Assembly: GCA_044507605.1 (NCBI GenBank)
Contig: JBIQJI010000025.1
Span: 1-64,000, forward strand
Reading direction: 5' to 3'
Length of the DNA stretch: 64,000 bases
Origin: Thermopolyspora sp044507605
GTDB lineage: Bacteria > Actinomycetota > Actinomycetes > Streptosporangiales > Streptosporangiaceae
Shown: positions 22,950 through 32,623 of the stretch, piece by piece
How the letters are laid out: every line of letters starts with the position of its first letter
Numbering within the stretch: position 1 is the first letter of the stretch
Made by a program: the position numbers and the translations under genes
The notes under the pieces: generated by a model
What the model saw: only the letters and a program-made list of their open reading frames with translations
Told to the model about the DNA's origin: nothing
Database searches by the model: none

Positions 22950-24179
22950 TCAGGAGGAGCCGTTGGCGCGCGTCTTCGGCGCGATGCCCGGCAGCAGCTG
23001 CGCGAGCAGCAGGGTCGACAGGGCGGAGGTGTCGCCCTCGTCGGCGCGCACCAGGATGGGCTGCGGCGCGTTCTCCACCAGGGTCGCGCCCACGTCCAGG
23101 CGGCGGCGGGCCAGCTCGTACTGCAGCACCGCCCGGTTGTCGCGGTACGACTCGGCGAGCCGCCGCAGCGCCTTGGCCTCGTTCTCGGCGGCGGTCAGCT
23201 CGCCCCGGCCGCGCGCCTCGATCTCCCAGCGCACTCGCTGCGCCTCGGTCTCCTGCTCCTCCAGCATCCGCGCCACGTCCTTGCGGGCGGTGTTGTGCGA
23301 CGCCTTGACCTCGACGATGCGGGCGTCGCGGTCCTTCTTGGCCCGCTCGATCTCCATCAGCAGCGAGTCGGTGCGCCGCTTGCGGGTCAGCTCCCACTCC
23401 CGCTCGTACGCCGCCAGCTCCTTGGCCACCTTCTCCCGGGTCGCCAGGTGCTGCTGGTACTGGTCGGGCAGCTGCACGTCGGGGATGTTGGCGCCGGTGA
23501 TCCGCACGCCGTACCGGCCGAGCTGGCGGCTCAGCATCTCCTGCATGTCGCCCACATCCGAGCCGCGCAGGTCGTACGCCCGCTCGGTGGTGACCTGCCG
23601 GCCGCGCTGCCTGATGGCGTCCTGCACGGCGCTGGACAGCACCAGGTCGAAGTTGCTCGCCCCGATGGTCCGCACGAACGCCACGGGGTCAACGATGCGG
23701 AACTTCAGGAAGAACTCGATCGACTTCAGCGGCACGTCCTCGGCGGTCGGGCAGGACGTGATGGGCGCGGTGTAGGGGATCTCGGTGGAGGTGTCGACGA
23801 CGGCGTCCACCCGGTCCCAGGGCAGCCACAGGTAGTGGCGGCCCGGCGTGAGGGTGCCGCTGATGGCGCCCCAGCGGCTGCGCACGCCAGTGGTGCCCTG
23901 CTCGATCTCGACGATGGCCCGCCGCCACAGCCAGATGGCCGCGCCGAGCAGGCAGACCACCGCCACGGCCCCCACCGCCGCGCCGAACACCCCGCCGGCG
24001 AGGACGGCCGTCACCGCGAGATAGACGGCGAACAGCAGCAGGGCCAGCCAGCCGAAGCCGCGGCGGTCCTTGGGGATCACCACCGGGACGAGCTGGCCGT
24101 GCTCGCCGCCGCGCAGCAGCTCGCGGATCTCCGCCCAGCCGGCCAGCGATTCTTTGATCTTGGAGAACTCCCCGGTCAT
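22950..24179 (-). CDS. SPFH/Band-7 domain membrane protein (second of pair)
   Basis: 409 residues. Order: soluble N-terminus with PVVIPKDRRG; two adjacent membrane helices (~45-88); an SPFH domain (~90-245, e.g. GTTGVRSRWGAISGTLTPGRHYLWLPWDRV, then FFLKFRIVDPVAFV); a long charged coiled coil (~245-365); and a hydrophobic end (LSTLLLAQLLPGI). Prohibitin, HflC and flotillin relatives form ring-shaped membrane scaffolds. ATG at 24179 overlaps the upstream SPFH stop in ATGA. The paired arrangement suggests a hetero-oligomer comparable in principle to HflK-HflC. No protease is nearby. The actual role is unknown. Confidence 0.85.
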   Translation of the reverse strand: MTGEFSKIKESLAGWAEIRELLRGGEHGQLVPVVIPKDRRGFGWLALLLFAVYLAVTAVLAGGVFGAAVGAVAVVCLLGAAIWLWRRAIVEIEQGTTGVRSRWGAISGTLTPGRHYLWLPWDRVDAVVDTSTEIPYTAPITSCPTAEDVPLKSIEFFLKFRIVDPVAFVRTIGASNFDLVLSSAVQDAIRQRGRQVTTERAYDLRGSDVGDMQEMLSRQLGRYGVRITGANIPDVQLPDQYQQHLATREKVAKELAAYEREWELTRKRRTDSLLMEIERAKKDRDARIVEVKASHNTARKDVARMLEEQETEAQRVRWEIEARGRGELTAAENEAKALRRLAESYRDNRAVLQYELARRRLDVGATLVENAPQPILVRADEGDTSALSTLLLAQLLPGIAPKTRANGSS

Positions 24180-25783
24180 GACGGCTCCACCACCTCGTCC
24201 CCGATAGCGTCCACGGCGACGGCGGCGCCGGTCGTCGTGTCCCGCGCGTCCTCGGTCCTCAGCAGCTGGGCCACCTCGGCCTCCCTGGCCGCCACGCGCT
24301 TGGCGATCTCGTCCAGACGTCCCCGGATCGCCGCCATGTCGGCCTCCGAGAACAGCACGGTGTCGGAGCCGCCGACCAGCTCCCGCGCGATCGCCAGGAA
24401 ATCGACCGCGTCGTGCCGGCCCACCTGCACCACCTGCGGCAGCCTGGCGGCCACCTTCTCCAGCCGGTCCAGCAGGTCCTGCTGGAACCGGTAGTCCAGG
24501 ATCTCCGGCGCCTCGGCGGCGCTGAGCGCCCGGATGTCCAGGGCCTGCGCCTCCAGCAGCGCCGAGTTGGCCTTGGCGGTGCTCTCGGCCTCGATCATGC
24601 GCTGCCTGGCCTGCGCCGTGGCCTTGTTCGACTCGCGCTCCAGCGCGGTGTCCATCTGCGCCTGGTAGCCCGCGATGTCGGCCTGGATCGCCGAAAGCGT
24701 CTCACGCAGCCCCGCGAGTTCCTTGGTCAGGTCGCCCTCGTTCTGCTGCTTGCGCAGCTCCAGCTGGTACTCGTAGGTGTAGGCCTCCTTGGCGACCCGC
24801 ACCATCTCCGGCGCCGCCAGGTCCATGCGGTATTCCCGGCTGGACGGCTCGGCGTGCGTGATGTTGACGTTGGTGAGCCGCACGGCCGGCAGGAACTGCT
24901 CGTTGAGGCTGTCCAGCATGCCCTGGGTGCTCTCGCCCACCAGGTCGTAGATGTCCTCGGCGCGCTGGGCGTAGATCAGGCTCCGGGTCACCTCGCTCAC
25001 GGCGTTGGTGAGCTTGGCCTGGAAGCCGCTGACCGAGCCGAGCACGAAGATGAACTCCGCCGGGTCCTCGATGCGGAACTGCAGGAACAGATCGACCGAC
25101 GCCTTGACGCCCTGCTGGGTGGGCGCCTCCCGGATCGGCGCGTTGAACGGGAACTCCCGGGTGGTGTTGACGATGTAGCTGACCCGTTTCCACGGGCTGA
25201 ACAGCGTCACCCGGCCCGGGTCGGCCACCTGCACGAGCTTGCCGAACTTGGTGACCAGGGCCTTGCACCCGTCGGGCACCATGACCACGCTGCGGCGCCA
25301 CCACAGGAACGCCAGCGACACCACCAGGATCGCCCAGTAGTGCGGGCCGAACAGCACGCGCGCGCCGTCGGGCAGGCCGGTCGCCACCAGCCCGGCGATG
25401 CCGAGGACGGCCAGCACGATGAGCGGGAACACCATGCGGGCCGTGCGGCCTTTGGGGATGACGACCGGCGAGATGACGTGGACGGGTTCGCCGTCGGGGC
25501 CCTGCTCCTGGAAGGAGCGGTTGATGATCTCTCCGGCCTCGCCGAGCGACGCGCTCCTCGCCTCGATCTGGGTGCCCACCGAGGCGCCGTGCGTGCGGGC
25601 GGCCTGGAAGTCGCCCGGGTCGAGCCGGAACGACGGCTCCTGTCCCGCCCTGTCCCCGCCCGGGCCGCCGCCCCCGCCGCCCGATAGGTCCTCCGCGAAC
25701 CGCTGGGCGGTGCCGAGCACCGCTTGGGCGCTCTGCGCCGCCGCCATGGCCCGCTGCGCGACTCCCTGCCGCGGTCCCGCCAT
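24176..25783 (-). CDS. SPFH/Band-7 domain membrane protein (first of pair)
   Basis: 535 residues from ATG 25783, which has AGGGGAG 6 nt upstream. An N-terminal Ala/Gln-rich stretch with a six-Gly run (~30-40) comes first, then SPVVIPKGRTAR, which is nearly the same membrane-proximal motif as in its neighbour. Two helices follow (~112-165), an SPFH domain (~170-330, with FFLQ-type strand DLFLQFRIEDPAEF), a long coiled coil (~330-440) and a C-terminal helical region. It is a paralogue of the downstream gene. The promoter lies in the 158-bp gap facing uvrB. Confidence 0.85.
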   Translation of the reverse strand: MAGPRQGVAQRAMAAAQSAQAVLGTAQRFAEDLSGGGGGGPGGDRAGQEPSFRLDPGDFQAARTHGASVGTQIEARSASLGEAGEIINRSFQEQGPDGEPVHVISPVVIPKGRTARMVFPLIVLAVLGIAGLVATGLPDGARVLFGPHYWAILVVSLAFLWWRRSVVMVPDGCKALVTKFGKLVQVADPGRVTLFSPWKRVSYIVNTTREFPFNAPIREAPTQQGVKASVDLFLQFRIEDPAEFIFVLGSVSGFQAKLTNAVSEVTRSLIYAQRAEDIYDLVGESTQGMLDSLNEQFLPAVRLTNVNITHAEPSSREYRMDLAAPEMVRVAKEAYTYEYQLELRKQQNEGDLTKELAGLRETLSAIQADIAGYQAQMDTALERESNKATAQARQRMIEAESTAKANSALLEAQALDIRALSAAEAPEILDYRFQQDLLDRLEKVAARLPQVVQVGRHDAVDFLAIARELVGGSDTVLFSEADMAAIRGRLDEIAKRVAAREAEVAQLLRTEDARDTTTGAAVAVDAIGDEVVEPS

Positions 25784-25927
25784 CACACATCTCCCCTCAT
25801 TTGTCGGATTCGCACCGTATCGGGGGGCAATTACAGATCGCTTGCATTGGGACCACAGTCGTGACATGAGCCCGCCGGGACGTACGGCGAGGTGGCGGAG
25901 GGCGCGGGAAATGTCGGAGCGGCCGCG

Positions 25928-25941
25928 TAGGTTATACCGAT
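25928..25941 (+). promoter_or_regulatory. -10 element of a near-leaderless uvrB transcript
   Basis: TAGGTT (25928-25933) or the overlapping TTATAC lies 4-8 bases before GTG 25942. No Shine-Dalgarno sequence. No LexA/RecA-NDp-like motif was recognised in the divergent gap. Confidence 0.45.
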
Positions 25942-28053
25942 GTGAGGCCCGTAACTGATCTGCAGCGTAAGGTGGCGCCGTTCAAGGTCGTCACCGACAT
26001 GACCCCGTCCGGCGACCAGCCGGCGGCGATCGCCGAGCTCGAAAGGCGTGTCCGCGCGGGGGAGAAGGACTCCGTGCTGCTGGGGGCCACCGGCACCGGC
26101 AAGACCGCGACCATCGCCTGGCTCGTCGAGCGGCTGCAGCGGCCGGTGCTCGTCATGCAGCCCAACAAGACCCTGGCCGCGCAGTTCGCCAACGAGCTGC
26201 GCGAGATGCTGCCGGGCAACGCCGTCGAGTACTTCGTGTCCTACTACGACTACTACCAGCCCGAGGCGTACGTCCCGCAGACCGACACCTACATCGAGAA
26301 GGACTCCTCGATCAACGACGAGGTCGACCGGCTGCGGCACTCGGCGACCAACTCGCTGCTCACCCGCCGCGACACCGTCGTCGTCGCGTCGGTGTCGTGC
26401 ATCTACGGCCTCGGCACGCCGCAGGAGTACGTCGACCGGATGGTGCGGCTGCACGTCGGCCAGGAGATCGACCGCGACGACCTGCTCCGGCAGCTCGTCG
26501 GCATGCAGTACACCCGCAACGACCTCGCGTTCACCCGCGGCACGTTCCGGGTCCGCGGCGACACCATCGAGATCATTCCGCAGTACGAGGAGCTCGCCGT
26601 CCGCATCGAGATGTTCGGCGACGAGATCGAGAAGCTCGCCACCCTGCATCCCCTCACCGGCGAGCTGATCACCGAGGACGACGAGCTGTACGTGTTCCCC
26701 GCCTCGCACTACGTCGCCGGGCCCGAGCGGATGGAGCGGGCGATCCGCGACATCGAGGCCGAGCTGGAGGAGACCCTCGCCGCAATGGAGCGGCAGGGCA
26801 AGATGCTGGAGGCGCAGCGGCTGCGCATGCGCACCACCTACGACATCGAGATGATGCGCCAGGTCGGCACCTGCTCCGGCATCGAGAACTACTCGCGGCA
26901 CATCGACGGCCGCGGCCCGGGCAGCGCGCCCAACACCCTGCTCGACTACTTCCCCGAAGACTTCCTGCTGGTGCTCGACGAGTCCCACCAGACCGTGCCG
27001 CAGATCGGGGCCATGTACGAAGGCGACGCGTCGCGCAAGCGGGTCCTGGTCGAGCACGGGTTCCGGCTGCCGAGCGCCATGGACAACCGGCCGCTGAAGT
27101 GGGAGGAGTTCCTCGACCGCATCGGCCAGACCATCTACCTGTCGGCGACCCCGGGGCCGTACGAACTGGGCAGGGTCGGCGGCGACGTCGTCGAGCAGGT
27201 CATCCGGCCCACCGGGCTGGTCGACCCCGAGGTGGTCGTCAAGCCCACGAAGGGGCAGATCGACGACCTGGTGCACGAGATCCGCGTGCGGGCCGAGCGC
27301 GACGAGCGGGTGCTGGTCACCACGCTCACCAAGAAGATGGCCGAGGACCTCACCGACTACCTGCTGGAGCTCGGCATCCGGGTGCGCTACCTGCACAGCG
27401 AGGTCGACACGCTGCGGCGCATCGAGCTGCTGCGCGAGCTGCGGCTCGGCGAGTTCGACGTGCTCGTCGGCATCAACCTGCTGCGCGAGGGCCTCGACCT
27501 GCCCGAGGTGTCGCTGGTCAGCATCCTCGACGCCGACAAGGAGGGCTTCCTGCGCTCGGAGACCTCACTGATCCAGACGATCGGCCGCGCGGCCCGCAAC
27601 GTCTCCGGCCAGGTCCACATGTACGCCGACACCGTCACCCCGTCGATGCGGCGCGCGATCGACGAGACCAGCCGCCGCCGGGCCAAGCAGATCGCCTACA
27701 ACGAGGCCAACGGCATCGACCCCACGCCGCTGCGCAAGCGCATCGCCGACATCCTCGACCAGCTGGCCCGCGAGGAGGCCGACACCGAGACCCTGCTCGG
27801 CGGCGCCGGCCGCCAGCAGAGCCGCGGCAAGGCCCCCGTGCCGGGCCTGGCCTCCAAGGACGCCGGCCGCCACGCCAAGGAGATCGCCGGCGAGATGCCG
27901 AGGGTCCAGCTGGAGTCGCTGATCGAGTCGCTCACGGCCCAGATGCACCAGGCCGCCGCCGACCTCCAGTTCGAGGTCGCCGCCCGCCTCCGCGACGAGG
28001 TCAAGGAGCTCAAGCGCGAGCTGCGCGACATGCGCGAGGCCGGCGTCAGCTGA
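25942..28053 (+). CDS. uvrB: UvrABC excinuclease subunit B
   Basis: 703 residues. Walker A GATGTGKT, the damage-clamping beta-hairpin region YYDYYQPEAYVPQTDTYIEK, DExH box LVLDESH, helicase C domain with QTIGRAARN, and a C-terminal UVR motif (LIESLTAQMHQAAADLQFE) that contacts UvrC. It verifies DNA damage in nucleotide excision repair. GTG at 25942 gives the conserved MRPVTDLQRKVAPF N-terminus. Confidence 0.97.
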   Translation: MRPVTDLQRKVAPFKVVTDMTPSGDQPAAIAELERRVRAGEKDSVLLGATGTGKTATIAWLVERLQRPVLVMQPNKTLAAQFANELREMLPGNAVEYFVSYYDYYQPEAYVPQTDTYIEKDSSINDEVDRLRHSATNSLLTRRDTVVVASVSCIYGLGTPQEYVDRMVRLHVGQEIDRDDLLRQLVGMQYTRNDLAFTRGTFRVRGDTIEIIPQYEELAVRIEMFGDEIEKLATLHPLTGELITEDDELYVFPASHYVAGPERMERAIRDIEAELEETLAAMERQGKMLEAQRLRMRTTYDIEMMRQVGTCSGIENYSRHIDGRGPGSAPNTLLDYFPEDFLLVLDESHQTVPQIGAMYEGDASRKRVLVEHGFRLPSAMDNRPLKWEEFLDRIGQTIYLSATPGPYELGRVGGDVVEQVIRPTGLVDPEVVVKPTKGQIDDLVHEIRVRAERDERVLVTTLTKKMAEDLTDYLLELGIRVRYLHSEVDTLRRIELLRELRLGEFDVLVGINLLREGLDLPEVSLVSILDADKEGFLRSETSLIQTIGRAARNVSGQVHMYADTVTPSMRRAIDETSRRRAKQIAYNEANGIDPTPLRKRIADILDQLAREEADTETLLGGAGRQQSRGKAPVPGLASKDAGRHAKEIAGEMPRVQLESLIESLTAQMHQAAADLQFEVAARLRDEVKELKRELRDMREAGVS

Positions 28054-28064
28054 CCGTGACATCA

Positions 28065-28089
28065 CCGGTTCGCCGCTCTCGGCGGCCGG
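28065..28089. terminator. Hairpin between uvrB and a convergent transferase gene
   Basis: ccgg-tt-cgccg (28065-28075), loop ctct, cggcg-g-ccgg (28080-28089): nine pairs with a small internal asymmetry, 11 nt after the uvrB stop. Confidence 0.5.
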
Positions 28090-28102
28090 CGGTGTGCGGT
28101 CT

Positions 28103-28774
28103 TCAGGCCGAGGTGGGGGTGCGGGGCAGGAGGGGGACGGGCGGGGCGGGTGTGGGGGGTCGCCAGCCCTCGCCCGGTGTGAAGGAGCGCACGACCTTGG
28201 CGGGCACTCCGGCGAGGACGCTGTGGTCGGGGAACTCGCCGCGCACGACCGCGCCGGCGGCCACGACCGACTGGCGGCCGATGCGGGTGCCGGGCAGGAT
28301 GATGGCGCCTGCGCCGATCCAGGAGCCGGAGCCGACGCTGACCGGGTTGTTGTGCGGCCACTGCCGGCCGATGGGCTGGTCGGGGTCGTCGTAGCCGTGG
28401 TTCTGGTCGGTGATGTAGACGTACGGGCCGGTGAACACGTCGTCGCCGATGGTGATCGACTGGTGGCCGACGATGTGGGTGCCGCGGCCGATGGAGCAGG
28501 CCCGGCCGAGCCGCACGATGGGGTCGGGGCCGAGGTCGGTGCCCGGCACCATGCCGGCCGAAAGTGAAACGCGTTCTCCGATGAGGGTGTGGTCGCCGAT
28601 CTCGATCCACTGTTCGCCGAAGATCGCGCCGATGGGGAAGGCGAGGCACGCTCCCTCGCCGAGGCGGCGGAATCGGTAGCCGGCGGGGCTGGCCGGGGTG
28701 AGGGCGCCGGCGGCGCGGACGGCGGCCCAGCCGCGGTGGATCAAGCGGCCGGTCACGCGCCGCAGGAAGGACAT
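28103..28774 (-). CDS. Hexapeptide-repeat (left-handed beta-helix) acyltransferase
   Basis: 223 residues from ATG 28774. Repeats of the [LIV]-G-x4 type run from about residue 55 to 195 (IEIGDHTLIGERVSL, VGSGSWIGAGAIILPGTRIG, VVAAGAVVRGEF), ending in the typical VLAGVPAKVVRSF. This is the family of maltose/galactoside and sugar O-acetyltransferases, which use acyl-CoA; the acceptor is unknown. A strong AGGAGG lies 14 nt upstream, rather far, so the true start is not entirely certain, but no nearer in-frame start exists. Single gene convergent with uvrB. Confidence 0.85.
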   Translation of the reverse strand: MSFLRRVTGRLIHRGWAAVRAAGALTPASPAGYRFRRLGEGACLAFPIGAIFGEQWIEIGDHTLIGERVSLSAGMVPGTDLGPDPIVRLGRACSIGRGTHIVGHQSITIGDDVFTGPYVYITDQNHGYDDPDQPIGRQWPHNNPVSVGSGSWIGAGAIILPGTRIGRQSVVAAGAVVRGEFPDHSVLAGVPAKVVRSFTPGEGWRPPTPAPPVPLLPRTPTSA

Positions 28775-28884
28775 ATCGGCATAAGTTACCTCCTGGTGGG
28801 GACGGTGTCGCACGCGCCTCCGCGCCGCCCGCTCGCCGGTGGTTGATACCTGGAGGGGCTGTTCTCCCACTTCATGGGGATAGT

Positions 28885-28913
28885 TTGTTATTCTGAGAGC
28901 CCGTGGATAGGGT
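28885..28913 (+). promoter_or_regulatory. Promoter of pyrG
   Basis: TTGTTA (28885-28890), 17-bp spacer, TAGGGT (28908-28913). Transcription from about 28920 leaves a ~45-nt leader with GGGGAG (28952-28957) before GTG 28965. Confidence 0.6.
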
Positions 28914-28964
28914 GCCGAGTCAAACCCGGCCGGCAGCCAGACTTCGGACCACGGGGAGCCCCAC

Positions 28965-30635
<1,671 letters not shown>

Positions 30636-30693
30636 CCCGCGCGTGGGGCGGCCGAGCGACGGCAGAGCATCGGCACCCTACGAAAGGCAGGGC

Positions 30694-31362
30694 ATGAGCA
30701 CAGGGAACGGCGGTCGCGACGGCGGCGCCACGGGGGTCCGCCTGACACCCGACGACGTCGGCGACGTCCCGGAGTCGTGGGAGGTGCTGCGATCCGCCGA
30801 CCGGTTCCAGGCCCGGGTGATCTCGGTGCGCACCGACCGGGTGCGCATGCCGCACGACGACGCGGCCGACCGCGACTACGTGGTGCATCCGGGTTCCGTG
30901 GCGGTCGTGGCGCTCGACGCCGAGGGCAGGGTGCTGCTGCTGCGCCAGTACCGCCACGCCGTCCGCCGCCTGCTGTGGGAGCTGCCCGCCGGGCTGCGCG
31001 ATGTCCCGGGCGAGCCGCTGCTCGACAACGCCGCCCGCGAGCTGGCGGAGGAGGCCGGCTACCGGGCCGCCACCTGGCACAGCCTGGTCGACACCTACTC
31101 CTCGCCCGGCATGTCCGACGAGCGCATGCGCATCTTCCTGGCCCGCGACCTGGAGAAGATCCCCGAGGACGAGAACGGCTTCGTGCCGCGCCACGAGGAG
31201 ATCGACATGCCGCTGGTCTGGGTTCCGCTGGCCGAGGCGGTCCGCAAGGCACTCGCCGGAAAGATCCACAATGCCCAGGCGGTCACGGGTATTCTCGCGG
31301 CGTACGCCGCGTCAGCAGATGGTTTCGCGGGTCTGCGGCCGGCCGACGCGCCCGAGTCGTGA
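30694..31362 (+). CDS. NUDIX hydrolase, probable ADP-ribose pyrophosphatase
   Basis: 222 residues from ATG 30694, preceded by GAAAGGCAGGG. The Nudix box is intact, ending in ARELAEEAGYRA, and the fold region LLLRQYRHAVRRLLWELPAG is typical of ADP-ribose pyrophosphatases. It hydrolyses nucleoside diphosphates linked to another group, most likely ADP-ribose. Its position between pyrG and xerD is common in actinobacteria. Confidence 0.9.
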   Translation: MSTGNGGRDGGATGVRLTPDDVGDVPESWEVLRSADRFQARVISVRTDRVRMPHDDAADRDYVVHPGSVAVVALDAEGRVLLLRQYRHAVRRLLWELPAGLRDVPGEPLLDNAARELAEEAGYRAATWHSLVDTYSSPGMSDERMRIFLARDLEKIPEDENGFVPRHEEIDMPLVWVPLAEAVRKALAGKIHNAQAVTGILAAYAASADGFAGLRPADAPES

Positions 31363-31377
31363 CGGAGCCCACTGGAG

Positions 31378-32472
31378 GTGGCCGCCCTGAGCGCCCACGC
31401 CGACAACGACGCCGTGCTGGCGGGCTACCTCGAGCATCTCGCCGGCGAGCGGGGCCTGGCCGCCAACACGCTCGCGTCGTACCGGCGTGATCTGCGGCGC
31501 TATCTCGACCATCTGAAGGCGCGGGGCAGGCGCACCCTGGCCGAGGTGGCGGAACGCGACGTGGCGGATTTCCTGGCCGCGCTGCGCCGCGGCGACGACG
31601 AGCATCCCGCCCTGGTGGCCGGCTCGGCCGCCAGGGCGGTCTCGGCGGTGCGCGGGCTGCACCGGTTCGCCCTGCGCGAGGGCATGGCCGCGCACGACCC
31701 CACCCACGGCGTGCACCCGCCCAGGCGGCTGCGCAGGCTGCCCAAGGCGATCGGCATCGGCGACGTGGAGCGACTGATGGCGGCCACGGGGCCGCCGCAC
31801 ACGCCGCTCGCCCTGCGCAACCACGCCCTGCTCGAGCTGCTGTACGGCACGGGGGCGCAGATCTCCGAGGCGGTCGGGCTGGCCGTCGACGACGTGCAGA
31901 CGGCCGCGCCCGCGCCGGTCGTGCGGCTGCGCGGCAAGGGCGGCCGGGTGCGCCGGGTGCCGCTGGGGCGGCACGGCCGCGACGCGCTGGAGGCGTACCT
32001 GCTCAAGGGCCGGCCGGCCATCGCGGCGCACGGACGCGGCACCACGGCGCTGTTCCTCAACGCGAGGGGCGGCCGGTTGACGCGCCAGGGCGGCTGGGAG
32101 GTGCTGCAGGCCGCGGCCGAGCGGGCCGGGTTGCCCGGCGTCTCGCCCAACACCCTGCGGCACTCGTTCGCGACCCACCTGCTGGAGGGCGGCGCCGATC
32201 TGCGCGTCGTGCAGGAGCTGCTGGGGCACGCCTCGCCGGCCACCACGCAGGTCTACCAGGACGTCGGCGCCGAATTCGGGGGAGAAATGCCAGGTCACGG
32301 TGGTATTGCGGGTGATATTCGGCCGGAAATCACCGCGGATATCACCGTCGATAACCCCCGGGACGATCGCCGTGCGGGTATTGCCGCAACCGGTGATAAG
32401 GTCGGCGATGCCGCCATCTTCGGGTCTGTGGGGGAGCGGCCCGCGCGAGACATCCGCCCGGGCCGGACGTGA
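31378..32472 (+). CDS. xerD: XerD-like tyrosine recombinase with altered active site and tail
   Basis: 364 residues as drawn; XerD is normally ~300. The SAM-like core-binding domain (~10-100) and catalytic domain are clear and the locus is the usual xerD site. Catalytic residues in order: the first Arg is replaced by Q161 (GTGAQISE instead of GxRxSE), K187 is present, the His of HxxR is replaced by N258 (NTLRH), R261 is present, H284 (LLGH) is present and nucleophile Y293 is present. After Y293 the usual C-terminal helix is missing; residues 294-364 are a Gly/Asp/Ile-rich tail with many A/T-ending codons, unlike the neighbours. The start is GTG 31378, or CTG 31387, for which GGAGGTG is ideally placed. 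It is probably unable to cleave DNA by itself. Confidence 0.85.
   Translation: MAALSAHADNDAVLAGYLEHLAGERGLAANTLASYRRDLRRYLDHLKARGRRTLAEVAERDVADFLAALRRGDDEHPALVAGSAARAVSAVRGLHRFALREGMAAHDPTHGVHPPRRLRRLPKAIGIGDVERLMAATGPPHTPLALRNHALLELLYGTGAQISEAVGLAVDDVQTAAPAPVVRLRGKGGRVRRVPLGRHGRDALEAYLLKGRPAIAAHGRGTTALFLNARGGRLTRQGGWEVLQAAAERAGLPGVSPNTLRHSFATHLLEGGADLRVVQELLGHASPATTQVYQDVGAEFGGEMPGHGGIAGDIRPEITADITVDNPRDDRRAGIAATGDKVGDAAIFGSVGERPARDIRPGRT
32311..32334. repeat. Imperfect 24-bp palindrome inside the xerD tail
   Basis: GGTGAT...ATCACC arms around a CGGCCG centre. The heptamer GGTGATA recurs at 32311-32317 (+), 32340-32346 (-) and 32392-32398 (+). The surrounding ~200 bp is the least GC-rich coding stretch seen here. 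It might be a protein-binding site rather than selected coding sequence. Confidence 0.5.
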
Positions 32473-32550
32473 CAGGGCTCGCCCTATTCGTGCATTCCGA
32501 CCCGTGGACTTGACCGGTCATCGAACTTCGGTGAACCCGGGCGAGTCGCC

Positions 32551-32591
32551 TTGCCGCATACGTGCTAACCCCATAGTGTCCGTCCGGACGG
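32551..32591 (+). promoter_or_regulatory. Promoter of the parA-like gene with a palindrome at the start site
   Basis: TTGCCG (32551-32556), 17-bp spacer, TAGTGT (32574-32579). A perfect 12-bp palindrome, ccgtccggacgg (32580-32591), covers the expected start of transcription and could be an operator. Confidence 0.6.
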
Positions 32592-32623
32592 TCCGATTCG
32601 GGAGCGTCAGGGAGGTTCATCTG

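Noticed and set aside
31378..32256. XerD as an integrase of a mobile element
   Set aside because: The conserved locus between NUDIX and parA-scpAB, and absence of att repeats, cargo or transfer genes, point to the chromosomal Xer gene.
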